Part shown: positions 1-8,286 of the stretch, in pieces
How positions within the stretch are numbered: position 1 is the first letter of the stretch
Layout: every line of letters starts with the position of its first letter
Source of the DNA: GCA-003244245 sp035276605
GTDB lineage: Bacteria; Actinomycetota; Actinomycetes; Mycobacteriales; Pseudonocardiaceae
Length of the DNA: 37,058 bases
Reading direction: 5' to 3'
Assembly: GCA_035276605.1 (NCBI GenBank)
Contig: DATELN010000198.1
Location: 1 to 37,058 of the forward strand
Notes under the pieces: generated by a model
The model's database searches: none
What the model saw: only the letters and a program-made list of their open reading frames with translations
Told to the model about the DNA's origin: nothing
Position numbers and translations under genes: made by a program

Positions 1-25
1 TACCAGGGCGGCCGCTGCCGGGGCG

Positions 26-1420
26 TTACTCGACCGCGCCGCCGGGTTGCTCCTCGCCGGCGATCCAGACGGTCTTGGCATTGACGAACGAGCGGGGCCC
101 GAACTGGCCGAGTTCGCGGCCGTAGCCGGAGTTCTTGACGCCGCCGAAAGGCACCGCGGGCGTGGACTCGCTGAACTTGTTGATGTACATCATGCCCGTC
201 TGCACTTCGGTGACGAACCGCTGCTGCTCACCGGGATCCCGGGTCCAGGCGCTGCCACCGAGACCGAAAGCTGAGTCGTTAGCGATTCGGATGGCCCGGT
301 CAATATCCGGCGCCCGCCACAGCAGGGCCACCGGCCCGAAGAACTCCTCGCGGGCGCCGGGAGAACGGTCCGGGATATCGGTGAGCACGGTTGGCGGGTA
401 GTAGAACCCGGGCCGGTCCAGCGGCTTGCCACCAGTCAACAGCCGCGCGCCGGCCGCGACGGTATCGCGGACCTGCTGATCGATGATCTTCACCGCGTCA
501 GCCGAGGACAGTGGACCCAGATCAGTGTCTGGATCAGTGGGATCTCCGACCGTGAGTGCCGCCATCTTGTCGACCATCCGGCGGGTGAACTCGTCGGCGA
601 TGTCCTCGTGGAGGATGAACCGCTTGGCGTTGATGCAAGACTGGCCGTTGTTGAGCGTCCTTGAGACCACCGCATTGTCGACGGCATCCCCAAGATCGGC
701 GGAGGGCATGACGATGAACGCGTCGCTGCCGCCCAGCTCCAGGACACTGATCTTGACGTTGCGGCCGGCGGCTGCTGCGACTCGGCGGCCTGCGGCCTCG
801 CTACCGGTCAACGTCACCGCGCGGATCCGATCGTCGTCGATGATGCCTTCGACGGCCGACGCCGGCACCAGCAGCGTCTGGAACACGCCCTCGGCGAACC
901 CGGCGCGGCGCAGTACGTCCTCGATCGCCAGCGCGACCTGCGGCACGTTCGAGGCGTGCTTGAGCAACCCGACGTTGCCGGTCATCAGCGCGGGTGCGGC
1001 GAACCGGAACACCTGCCAGTACGGGAAGTTCCACGGCATGATCGCCAGCACCGGGCCCAGTGGCTCGTACCGGGTGAACACCCGGGCCCCCTCGACCGGC
1101 CAGGGCTCGTCGGCGAGCATCGCCTCGGTGTGGTCGGCGAAGTAGCGGCACCCGGCCGCGCATTTGCGCACTTCGGCCACCGACGAGGCGAGCGTCTTAC
1201 CGACCTCCAAGGTCGCCAACCGGGCCAGCTCGTCGGCCTCATCCTCAAGGATCTGCGCAGCTCGGTGTAGCAGGGTTGCGCGCTGCGCGAACGGCGTCCA
1301 GCGGTACTCGCCGAACGCCTCGACGGCGCGGGACAACTTGCGCTCCAACTCCTCGCCGGTGAGCGCGTCAAACGAGCGCACCTGCTGACCCGTCGCCGGG
1401 TTGACCGTCGCAATAGCCAC
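26..1420 (-). CDS. NAD(P)-dependent aldehyde dehydrogenase (succinate-semialdehyde dehydrogenase type)
   Basis: This 464-aa protein has the full aldehyde dehydrogenase fold and should oxidise an aldehyde to its acid in the cytoplasm. Asn131 lies in the PWNFP oxyanion motif, the general base Glu228 lies in LELGGSD, and the catalytic thiol Cys262 lies in NNGQSCINAKRF. The C-terminal motif PFGGVKNSGYGRE is also present. Length and motif wording (MPWNFPYWQV, NNGQSCINAKRF) resemble the GabD1-type succinate-semialdehyde dehydrogenases of mycobacteria, so succinate semialdehyde is the most likely substrate. Other short-chain aldehydes cannot be excluded. The start is GTG at 1420 and the stop is TAA at 26-28. 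It is divergent from the SDR gene, with 113 bp between them. The family is secure; the substrate is inferred. Confidence 0.93.
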   Translation of the reverse strand: MAIATVNPATGQQVRSFDALTGEELERKLSRAVEAFGEYRWTPFAQRATLLHRAAQILEDEADELARLATLEVGKTLASSVAEVRKCAAGCRYFADHTEAMLADEPWPVEGARVFTRYEPLGPVLAIMPWNFPYWQVFRFAAPALMTGNVGLLKHASNVPQVALAIEDVLRRAGFAEGVFQTLLVPASAVEGIIDDDRIRAVTLTGSEAAGRRVAAAAGRNVKISVLELGGSDAFIVMPSADLGDAVDNAVVSRTLNNGQSCINAKRFILHEDIADEFTRRMVDKMAALTVGDPTDPDTDLGPLSSADAVKIIDQQVRDTVAAGARLLTGGKPLDRPGFYYPPTVLTDIPDRSPGAREEFFGPVALLWRAPDIDRAIRIANDSAFGLGGSAWTRDPGEQQRFVTEVQTGMMYINKFSESTPAVPFGGVKNSGYGRELGQFGPRSFVNAKTVWIAGEEQPGGAVE

Positions 1421-1521
1421 GCCACTGGTTTCTACCAGCCGCGTTCGGCGTTTGCTGGCCGACCACTGAGGGTACGCACCCCAACGAGCGCGAAAGGGGC
1501 GCTCACACTGCCCACTACCAG

Positions 1522-1527
1522 TAGGGT
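1522..1527 (+). promoter_or_regulatory. Candidate -10 element for a leaderless SDR transcript
   Basis: TAGGGT matches the mycobacterial TANNNT -10 hexamer. Six bases separate it from the ATG at 1534, which puts the expected transcription start on the A of the start codon. No Shine-Dalgarno sequence precedes this ATG, which fits a leaderless mRNA. No clear -35 was seen. Confidence 0.4.
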
Positions 1528-1533
1528 CGGTCT

Positions 1534-2268
1534 ATGAGTACCGCGTTGATCTGGATTTCTGGGGCATCAGGGGGCATCGGGCAGGCGCTGGCCAAGACCG
1601 TGCCGTGGGATGGCGCTCGCGTGATTGGCATCAACCGAAAGCGTCCGGGATCCTCGATCGAGCACCTCGAAGCGGATCTCGTCGATCCGTCGACCTGGCC
1701 CACGATCGGCGAATCATTCCGCCGGGAGCTGAAGGGATTTGACGGCGAGACGGTGGCATTCATCCACGCGGCCGGCACCGTCGATCCCATGGGCTTCGCC
1801 GCCGAAGTCGACAGCGACACTTACCAACGCAATGTACTGCTCAACAGCGCCGCCCCGCAGGTTCTCGGTCAGCTGTTTCTCGCCGCGGCCCGATCGGTCG
1901 ACGCCCGCCGCTATCTGGTCATGCTGACTTCCGGCGCAGCCAAAACGGTCTATCCCGGGTGGTCGTCCTACGGGGCGGGTAAGGCCGCGATCGACCAGTG
2001 GGTACGCAACGTCGGCGCTGAACAGGCCCGGCGCGGGGGCGTGTCGGTGTTGTCGGTCGCTCCCGGAACGGTCGACACGATCACGCAGGAAAAGCTGCGC
2101 ACGACACCGGAAGAGGACTTCCCGAGCCGGGGGAAGTTCGTAGACGCGCACGCCCAGGGCAAGCTCACCGATCCCCAGCAGGTGGCTAGCCAGATCTGGG
2201 ACCTGCTAGATCGAGACCTCGACAACGGCAGCGTGGTCGATCTGCGCAAGCTTCCCTCAACGTCGTAG
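1534..2268 (+). CDS. Short-chain dehydrogenase/reductase (SDR)
   Basis: This 244-aa classical SDR is expected to be a cytoplasmic NAD(P)-dependent oxidoreductase. The Rossmann glycine motif GASGGIG is at residues 10-16. The structural HAAG motif (NNAG equivalent) is at about 78-81. The catalytic triad is Ser133, Tyr146 and Lys150 (SSYGAGK). Length is normal for the family. An Arg (RKRP, about residues 35-38) follows the second strand, where NADP-preferring SDRs often carry basic residues, so NADPH is plausible. The ATG at 1534 lacks a ribosome-binding site but sits six bases downstream of a TANNNT hexamer. The SGNH hydrolase gene converges on it, with stops 3 bp apart. The substrate is unknown. 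Confidence 0.9.
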   Translation: MSTALIWISGASGGIGQALAKTVPWDGARVIGINRKRPGSSIEHLEADLVDPSTWPTIGESFRRELKGFDGETVAFIHAAGTVDPMGFAAEVDSDTYQRNVLLNSAAPQVLGQLFLAAARSVDARRYLVMLTSGAAKTVYPGWSSYGAGKAAIDQWVRNVGAEQARRGGVSVLSVAPGTVDTITQEKLRTTPEEDFPSRGKFVDAHAQGKLTDPQQVASQIWDLLDRDLDNGSVVDLRKLPSTS

Positions 2269-2271
2269 CGC

Positions 2272-3135
2272 TCAGGCGGCCGCACTGTCTCCGGCGGATG
2301 TCGAATCCAGGGCGGTCAGGTAGCCCTCGCGGTAACCCTGCTGGTTCGGATGATAGGGCCCGATGAAGCTGGGCACGCTCGGACCGTTGATCCACGGGTC
2401 AGCCGAGCACACGCTATGACCAGCGAACCGGTCCCGGACGTCCACAAAGCCGAACCCAGATTGCTGGACCACGGTCTTGTAGATGACGCTGTTAAGGACA
2501 TCGGCGCCTTCGTCAAGCTTCGTGCGCCGGGTCAGGTTCGGCGCCACTGGATCAGAGCAGCCTGGTGTCAGCTCGAACAGCCTGGGGTAGCCAAGCACGA
2601 CCACGTGGGCACGCGGTGCGGCGTTACGGATCGCCGAGTAAGTCTGGGCCAGCCGGCCAGGCAACTCCGTGCGCGCGAACTCCTCGGCCGCATCGACCGC
2701 GGCGACACACGCGCTGTCACTTGGCCCGACCGTGCAGGTGCGCAAGACAGAGCCAAAGCCGGCGTCGTTACCGCCGATGGTGATCGTCACCAGATCGGTG
2801 CCGGGACCAAGCGCGGCAACCTGGCTGCCGCGCACATCACCGGTAGTGGCTCCGGAACAGGCGACGAACTGGAAGCTCGCCGGATGGTGCTCCGAGGCCC
2901 ACAGCGGCGGGTAGGACAGCGGGCTGCGCGAGCAGTCGCCGCTCGCCGGGTCGTAGACACCCGTTCCGACTCCAGAGGAGTACGAGTCGCCCAAGGCAAC
3001 GTAGTTCAGTGTGCTGCCGCCCGGCTGGCTGTGTAGCCGTTCGCCGGTAGTGGCGGCGGCCGTCGAGGCGCCGGTGGCCATTGCCCCTGCCACCGTGACG
3101 GCTCCTACTGTCAGTAATATGCCAGACTTGATCAT
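2272..3135 (-). CDS. Secreted SGNH/GDSL hydrolase (lipase/esterase family)
   Basis: The protein is 287 aa when started at the ATG at 3135, which has GGAAAGAG as a ribosome-binding site. An upstream in-frame start at 3162 would only add nine residues before a normal signal peptide. Residues 1-30 are a Sec signal peptide ending in an Ala-rich stretch. The SGNH blocks are present: the nucleophile Ser in ALGDSYSSGVG, Gly and Asn in TIGGNDAGF, and the catalytic His in GPYHPNQQGY near the C-terminus. Several Cys pairs suggest disulfides, as in secreted actinobacterial SGNH lipases. It probably hydrolyses ester bonds of lipids or acylated sugars outside the membrane. The substrate is not visible from sequence. 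Confidence 0.9.
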   Translation of the reverse strand: MIKSGILLTVGAVTVAGAMATGASTAAATTGERLHSQPGGSTLNYVALGDSYSSGVGTGVYDPASGDCSRSPLSYPPLWASEHHPASFQFVACSGATTGDVRGSQVAALGPGTDLVTITIGGNDAGFGSVLRTCTVGPSDSACVAAVDAAEEFARTELPGRLAQTYSAIRNAAPRAHVVVLGYPRLFELTPGCSDPVAPNLTRRTKLDEGADVLNSVIYKTVVQQSGFGFVDVRDRFAGHSVCSADPWINGPSVPSFIGPYHPNQQGYREGYLTALDSTSAGDSAAA

Positions 3136-3314
3136 GACGCTCTTTCCACCGCTTCCGCGCAAACGGCCTGGCTAGAGACGCTTCGCCGGCGGAGCATAGC
3201 CTCGCGAACTGTCGCTGTCAGTGACCGCCGTCGGCGAGTCTGCGAGCTTGGTGGAAATGTCGCGACTGGCGCCGCCGACCGGCCGGTAGGAATCCCTCTT
3301 CGCTCATCGCCGGC

Positions 3315-3530
3315 GTGCTGTTGGTGAGCCTGGCGCTGACCCACCTTCGGATCCCCGTTCTCCTCGCGGCTTACCCCCAGCTGCGCGGGCTGAGCTTCGC
3401 AGTCGGCGTCCTATTGCCGGCCTACGCCGCCCGGCTGGTGCGGCTGCTCACAGCCGAGCGACCTGCGGATCAGCAAGCCACGCCGATGGAGCGGCCACGT
3501 CACTATCAGGCCGCCTGCGCGTTGAGTTGA
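3315..3530 (+). other. Small open frame, possible membrane-protein remnant
   Basis: This frame gives 71 aa from a GTG, with two hydrophobic stretches (VLLVSLALTHLRIPVLLAAY and LSFAVGVLLPAYAARLVRLL). The frame stays open upstream without a good start or ribosome-binding site, so it looks like the end of a membrane protein that lost its beginning. It could also be a chance open frame in high-GC DNA. The 424 bp between the SGNH gene and the flavoprotein gene hold nothing else that I recognise. Confidence 0.25.
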
Positions 3531-3559
3531 TCAATTCTGGCTATGGAGGTTGCGGCACC

Positions 3560-4990
3560 GTGCCCATCAACCGGCGTGTGTTCCTGCATGCCACCGGTCT
3601 TGGCGCGGCGACGGCCGCGCTGGCCGGCTGCGGTGGCTCGCACCCGCCGTCGCAGGCAGCCTTTCCTGGGTTAGCAGGGAAGCTGTCCGGCCCGTTGATC
3701 ACCCCGGACCAGCCTGCCTACCAGCTGGCCCGCCGCTCGTTCAACCCGCTGTTCGACAACCGGACGCCGGCGGCTATCGCGCAGTGCCGGCGCATCGAGG
3801 ACGTGCAGGAGTGTGTGTCGGCCGCCGCGGCGGCGAGGACGCCGATCGCGGCGCGTAGCGGTGGGCACAGCTACGCCGGCTACTCAACACCGGATCACGC
3901 CCTGGTCGTCGACCTGAGCGCACTGTCTAACGTGCGGGTCAATGCCGATGGCACGGCGGAGGTCGGGGCCGGCGCCCGGCTGATCGATATCTACACCGCG
4001 CTCGCTCAAGCCGGGCGGTGCTTGCCGGCCGGCACCTGCCCGTCGGTCGGCATTGCCGGTCTCACCCTCGGCGGCGGGCTCGGCGTGCTGTCCCGCAAAT
4101 ACGGGCTCACTTGCGATCGGCTGGTGTCAGCGCAGGTGGTCACCGCAGACGGTCTATCGCGCACGGTGTCCCTATCGGCGCAGCCGGACCTGTTCTGGGC
4201 GTTGCGCGGCGGCGGGGGTGGCAACTTCGGCATCGTTACGTCATTCACGTTTGACACCGTGCCGGCGCCACAGCTGACCGCATTGCAGCTCGAGTTCCCA
4301 CCGGGCTCGGCGCCCGACGTCCTCGGCAGCTGGCAGCACTGGATTGTCAGCATGCCGCTCGAGTTGTCGGCGAACTGCCACATCATCGGCGGCAGGCCGC
4401 CGAAGTGCATGGTCCTCGGCTGCTACTTCGGACCGCCCAACGCAATAAATCCCCTGGTGGACGACCTGATCCGGCGGATCGGCAGCCAGCCGGCAAACCG
4501 CACCGTCACTGAGTTCGGCTACCTGGACGCGATGCGTCACTTCGCCGGCTGCTTGTCGGGCGCCGATTGCCGGGAAGCGTTCGTGGCCACGTCGCGGCTG
4601 CTACCCGCACCGGTAGCCGACCCCACCCAGATCGTGTCGACGTTCGACGGCCGCACCGCTTACGTCATCATCGACGGGCTCGGCGGCGCGATCAGCGCGG
4701 TCGGAGCGGCCGACACGGCCTTCCCGCACCGAGCAGCGCTCGGGATCATGCAGATTTACGTAAGAACCTCCCCGGCGCAGCGAGCCGCTGCAGAACGGTC
4801 GGTAGCCGGCATGCGCGACCAGTTGACTGGTGCGCTTGGGGGCGGTGGGTACGTCAACTACATCGACGCCGGTATGCCGAACTGGGGACAGGCCTACTAC
4901 GCCGGCAATCTGGCCCGGCTACGCCAGGTCGCGCAGCGCTATGACCCCGACCGGTTGTTCACCTTCCCGCAGGCCATCATCAACGCGTGA
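3560..4990 (+). CDS. Exported BBE-type FAD-linked oxidoreductase
   Basis: A GTG at 3560 preceded by GGAGGT (3545-3550) gives 476 aa. The N-terminus has a twin-arginine signal (INRRVFL) and then LAGC, a lipobox with Cys24, so the protein is probably exported folded and lipid-anchored. The FAD_binding_4 domain carries the two residues used for bicovalent flavin attachment in the berberine-bridge/hexose-oxidase family: His103 in SGGHSYAGYS and Cys160 in AGTCPSVGIAG. The C-terminal BBE segment YVNYIDAG...YYAGNLARL is complete. The protein resembles mycobacterial Rv0063. Such enzymes oxidise sugars, oligosaccharides or alcohols with O2 as acceptor. The next gene starts inside this stop codon, so the two are translationally coupled. 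Confidence 0.92.
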   Translation: MPINRRVFLHATGLGAATAALAGCGGSHPPSQAAFPGLAGKLSGPLITPDQPAYQLARRSFNPLFDNRTPAAIAQCRRIEDVQECVSAAAAARTPIAARSGGHSYAGYSTPDHALVVDLSALSNVRVNADGTAEVGAGARLIDIYTALAQAGRCLPAGTCPSVGIAGLTLGGGLGVLSRKYGLTCDRLVSAQVVTADGLSRTVSLSAQPDLFWALRGGGGGNFGIVTSFTFDTVPAPQLTALQLEFPPGSAPDVLGSWQHWIVSMPLELSANCHIIGGRPPKCMVLGCYFGPPNAINPLVDDLIRRIGSQPANRTVTEFGYLDAMRHFAGCLSGADCREAFVATSRLLPAPVADPTQIVSTFDGRTAYVIIDGLGGAISAVGAADTAFPHRAALGIMQIYVRTSPAQRAAAERSVAGMRDQLTGALGGGGYVNYIDAGMPNWGQAYYAGNLARLRQVAQRYDPDRLFTFPQAIINA

Positions 4991-5910
4991 CCATCCGGAT
5001 CCTGTTGGTGTTTGTCGCGCTTGTGGTAGCCGCTGGGTCTCCAGCTTGCGCAGCACCGCCCAGCCAGTCGGGCACAGCCGAGCTCAACCCGCTGGCAGGG
5101 CATGGCAACGTGGAGAAGGTCGGCGGCGGGTTCACGTTTACCGAAGGCCCGGTGTGGATCGCCTCGCAGGGGGTGTTGCTGTTCTCCGACGTAGGCGCTG
5201 ACACCATCCAGCAGCTGCGGCCGCCCGCGACCATCACGGTCTTCCGGGCGCCGACCGGCAGGGCCAACGGGCTGGGGCTCGACCCCCAGGGCCGGCTGAT
5301 CGCCAGTGAGGGAGACAACCGGCGGGTGTCGCGCACCCTGCCCGACGGAACCGTCGTCACGGTGGCCGACCGCTGGCAGGGCAAGCGGCTCAACTCCCCG
5401 AACGACAACATCACCCGCAGCGACGGCACCATCTACTTCACCGACCCGCCTTACGGCCTGCCCCCTGGCCAGGCCCGCGAGCTGGATTTTCAAGGCGTGT
5501 TTCGGGTGGATCCGGCGGGCACGCTGCACCTGGAGTCACGAGAGTTCAACCGGCCCAATGGCGTGGCGCTGTCGCCGGATGAAAAGACGCTGTACGTCGA
5601 CGACACCGCGCAAGGCCTGGTCCGCAAGTTCCCCGTCCGGCCCGACGGTTCCCTGGGTCCGTCCAGCACCTTCGTGCCGTCCACTGGCGGTGGTGGTGAC
5701 GGGATGGCGATCGATGACGCCGGCAACGTGTACGTAACCACCGATGGTGGGGTAAAGGTGTACCGCCCAAGCGGCGCGCTGTGGGACACCATCTCCGTAC
5801 CCGAGGTGCCCTCCAATTGCACATTCGGTGGCCCCGATCGCAAGACCCTGTACATCACCGCCAAGACCTCGCTCTACCGCGTGACACTCAAGATTCCCGG
5901 GCTGCCGTAG
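4987..5910 (+). CDS. Exported SMP-30/gluconolactonase-family protein
   Basis: This 307-aa protein starts at GTG 4987, overlapping the preceding stop as GTGA, which implies coupled translation. Residues 1-23 are a Sec signal peptide (RILLVFVALVVAAGSPACA). The mature part is a six-bladed beta-propeller of the SMP-30/LRE family, with GLGLDPQGRL, LNSPNDNI, IYFTDPPYGL and RPNGVALSPDEKTLYV. These include the Asn and Asp positions that usually bind the divalent metal. Members hydrolyse lactones. Paired with a BBE oxidase that can make lactones from sugars, the likely job is opening the lactone product outside the membrane. That coupling is inferred from gene overlap and shared export. The gene ends 23 bp inside the convergent decarboxylase gene. 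Confidence 0.88.
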   Translation: MTIRILLVFVALVVAAGSPACAAPPSQSGTAELNPLAGHGNVEKVGGGFTFTEGPVWIASQGVLLFSDVGADTIQQLRPPATITVFRAPTGRANGLGLDPQGRLIASEGDNRRVSRTLPDGTVVTVADRWQGKRLNSPNDNITRSDGTIYFTDPPYGLPPGQARELDFQGVFRVDPAGTLHLESREFNRPNGVALSPDEKTLYVDDTAQGLVRKFPVRPDGSLGPSSTFVPSTGGGGDGMAIDDAGNVYVTTDGGVKVYRPSGALWDTISVPEVPSNCTFGGPDRKTLYITAKTSLYRVTLKIPGLP

Positions 5911-7267
5911 GGTTCCCGGCGCTGGCCAATACTTGATCCGCAGCTTTGTTCAACGCGTGCCAAATTCGTTCGACCCAATCCAGATGCTCCGGCTTCATCA
6001 GACAAGAGCGCAGACACACAACATCATCCTGATCCCACACAACATCGTGCCATGTCGATTCCAACAAGCTTGCCGGAACGCTGACCACAGCTAGATGAAG
6101 GTCCGCCAACGCTGCGGCAGAAAAAATGGCGCGGGATAGCCGTGAAATTTCGGTGGCACTAGTGCCGCGGGGCGCCCAGGTCACGATATCCAATTCGGGT
6201 TCGACAGCGAGCAACCATCGCGCGTCTGCTGCAATGTTGCCGGCTAGTCGCAGTGCCGCGCGACGACTCTTCTCTAAGCGAGCAGCGAATGCGCCACCGC
6301 GCACAAGGGGCAACAGCCGTTGAGTTGCCCATAAGGCAACCGCCGACGCGCCGGGACGGGAGCACTCCATGCTGATTTCGCCCAGATGCGGCGCTTGTGA
6401 CGTGAAGTAGGTGTAGGGAGAAGTGTGTTGGTACAACGCCGCCACGCCAGGATCGCGGAAGAGGATGCACCCGCAGCCATACGGTTGCAGACCGTGCTTA
6501 TGTGGATCAATGGCAATTGAGTCTACGCAGGCTAAATTATCATAGGACTCCCGCGTATCAGGCCTCAGGTGATCCACCAGCGTGAAATAGCCGCCGTATG
6601 CGGCGTCAGCGTGCAGACGGAAGCCGTACGTTTCCTGCAGTTCCAGTAGCACCAGCAGCGGATCAACCGAGCCCGTCGCGGTGGAGCCGATGGTCGCGAT
6701 CACCGTGCCAACCGCACCAGATTCGAGTATCGATTCCAATTGCCTTATATCCAACCGTGCCTGCTGGTCACAAGGCACTTCCTGGAACGGCACCTGCAGC
6801 ACTCCGGCAATCCGGCGATGAGTGTAGTGCGCTTGCTGTGAAGCCACGACCTTTTTCCCGGGATGAATCTGGTTTGCTATCCAGATAGCCTCCAGGTTTG
6901 CCATAGTTCCACCGCCACAAAGGTGGCCAAGATATTTTTCCCACCCGAACATCAGCGCTATTTCTGTCACCGCCTCCTGCTCCATTGCCGAGCTGGCGCG
7001 CCCACCATCGAGAGCATGGTTGTTCGGGTTGAGCCACAAGGCTAACGTATAAGCCAGGCGCGCCACAGGATGGGGGGGTTTGATCATCTGCCCCGCATAA
7101 AGAGGGTGCGGGTATGGATAGTTATCCAGCATACGCGCGGCAACCACCAAAAGTACTTCGTCCATGCCGGCCCCGTCTTCTTCTTGAAAATACGGCAGTT
7201 CGCTAAAACCCTTGTCCAAATACCCGACAGCTTGCTGCAACAATGCGAGGCTTCCCACGTCTAACAT
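5888..7267 (-). CDS. PLP-dependent group II decarboxylase, low-GC, probably acquired
   Basis: The ATG at 7267 with AAGGGG upstream gives 459 aa; a TTG at 7276 is the alternative. The fold is the group II pyridoxal-phosphate decarboxylase family (glutamate, tyrosine, aromatic-amino-acid and diaminobutyrate decarboxylases). Visible residues are the stacking His147 (QQAHYTH), the PLP-nitrogen Asp221 (HADAAYGG) and the Schiff-base Lys257 (DPHKHG). It should convert an amino acid to an amine and CO2 in the cytoplasm. The substrate cannot be read from sequence. Sampled 60-base lines in the gene are only about 50-62% G+C, with AT-ending codons, whereas neighbours are near two-thirds G+C. This points to horizontal acquisition. 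Its 3' end overlaps the convergent SMP-30 gene by 23 bp. Confidence 0.9.
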   Translation of the reverse strand: MLDVGSLALLQQAVGYLDKGFSELPYFQEEDGAGMDEVLLVVAARMLDNYPYPHPLYAGQMIKPPHPVARLAYTLALWLNPNNHALDGGRASSAMEQEAVTEIALMFGWEKYLGHLCGGGTMANLEAIWIANQIHPGKKVVASQQAHYTHRRIAGVLQVPFQEVPCDQQARLDIRQLESILESGAVGTVIATIGSTATGSVDPLLVLLELQETYGFRLHADAAYGGYFTLVDHLRPDTRESYDNLACVDSIAIDPHKHGLQPYGCGCILFRDPGVAALYQHTSPYTYFTSQAPHLGEISMECSRPGASAVALWATQRLLPLVRGGAFAARLEKSRRAALRLAGNIAADARWLLAVEPELDIVTWAPRGTSATEISRLSRAIFSAAALADLHLAVVSVPASLLESTWHDVVWDQDDVVCLRSCLMKPEHLDWVERIWHALNKAADQVLASAGNPTAARES

Positions 7268-7357
7268 AGTAAGCAACCCCTTCGTCCAGCTTGAGCCAGG
7301 TGTTTTTGGGTACGCAAAAGGTCGAGGTAATGATGCGCAGCAGCTAGGCGCTTGACG

Positions 7358-7804
7358 TCAGCTCGATGGCGCGCACGCCAAAGCCACCGAGCAAAACGTC
7401 GGGAACAGGCCCGTCATGGCGGCCGCGCGCAGCGCCGACTGCACGGCGGAGTGATCATGGTAAATCAGGTCGAGCGTGACGGCGAGAGTCCCCGCCCGGG
7501 CCAGCGCACAGTCGAGCACGTGTAACCCGGCGACGCCGAGGAAACTGACGCCTGTCAGGTCGAGGACGAGTGAGGCCGGTGTGTGCTCAAGCTCGCGGTG
7601 CAGGGCCGCACTCAACCTAGGTGCTGTGATGGAGTCGATTTCTCCGACTCCGACGATGACGACCACATCCCCCACCAGCCGGTCCACCCGGATACAGAAC
7701 ACGTCTTCGCACTCCAGCCCATACGCGTCGCCGGATGAGCCGGCTAGGCCCCCGGCCAGGGGAAAACTCTCCCATACCCAGTATCGCCCCAACCCAAACC
7801 TCAC
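7358..7804 (-). CDS. STAS-domain protein (anti-anti-sigma-like) without the usual phospho-serine
   Basis: Residues about 46-130 form a STAS domain (VVVIVGVGEIDSITAPRL then LVLDLTGVSFLGVAGL), as in SpoIIAA/RsbV anti-sigma-factor antagonists. In SpoIIAA the helix begins D-S-S-G and its Ser is phosphorylated by the anti-sigma kinase. Here the equivalent segment reads G-V-A-G (about residues 90-93), so the phosphorylation switch is missing. It may bind its partner constitutively or have another role. No kinase or sigma factor gene is nearby. The GTG start at 7804 lacks a good ribosome-binding site; an internal GTG closer to the STAS core is possible, so the first 30 or so residues are uncertain. 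Confidence 0.72.
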   Translation of the reverse strand: MRFGLGRYWVWESFPLAGGLAGSSGDAYGLECEDVFCIRVDRLVGDVVVIVGVGEIDSITAPRLSAALHRELEHTPASLVLDLTGVSFLGVAGLHVLDCALARAGTLAVTLDLIYHDHSAVQSALRAAAMTGLFPTFCSVALACAPSS

Positions 7805-8286
7805 CGGCAGGCAATTTCATGGAAGTCGCCTGGGGTCGCTCTATCTGGAGTCGGACGGTGGTGGGTTGCGGCCAAGGCCGGAGGCCACAAAGGCACTGGT
7901 GTGTCAGTGATGCCGGCCGTCTCGGCTGACAGCAATCGGGACCGGTGCTCGCCAAAGGCGCGACACATTCCGGGTCAACACCATATCCGCGAGACCGGCC
8001 GCGACGTCCGTCAACACCTGGTCGCACCGACGTGACGCTCAAACTCCGATCGCGACCTCGGCGATCCGGGCATAGCGGATCGCAGTGCGCGGCAGGTCTT
8101 TCCGGCGACGCATCATGTCCGCGTAAACAGAGGGCCACAACACTATGGCGCGCTGTGGGTTTAGCAGGCCGTTAGGGAGTCAGGCCTCGGCCATTGGTCG
8201 AGGCCTGACTCATCAGCGCCACCCTCCTGCTGCTCGTGCCGCGGCACTGCTCACCTGGGCAGCACTAGGGCCTGGCGTCACCGTTA
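7805..8286. other. 482-bp non-coding interval
   Basis: I see no convincing gene here. Open frames on both strands are Arg/Pro/Ser-rich with no family resemblance and poor starts. The interval should hold the promoter of the STAS gene at its left end. The hairpin at 8177-8211 lies near its right end. Confidence 0.5.
8177..8211 (-). terminator. Perfect 13-bp inverted repeat downstream of the SOD-like gene
   Basis: The arms GAGTCAGGCCTCG (8177-8189) and CGAGGCCTGACTC (8199-8211) are perfect complements. The 9-nt centre can extend the stem by three pairs (one of them G-U), leaving a 3-nt loop. It lies 75 bp past the stop of the minus-strand SOD-like gene. No strong U-tract follows on either strand, so it would be the tract-less hairpin type often proposed as a terminator in mycobacteria. 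Confidence 0.5.

Noticed and set aside
7617..8138. Minus-strand 173-codon open frame upstream of the STAS core
   Set aside because: It is rich in Arg/Pro/Cys with no family resemblance, and it overlaps the STAS coding region in a different frame.
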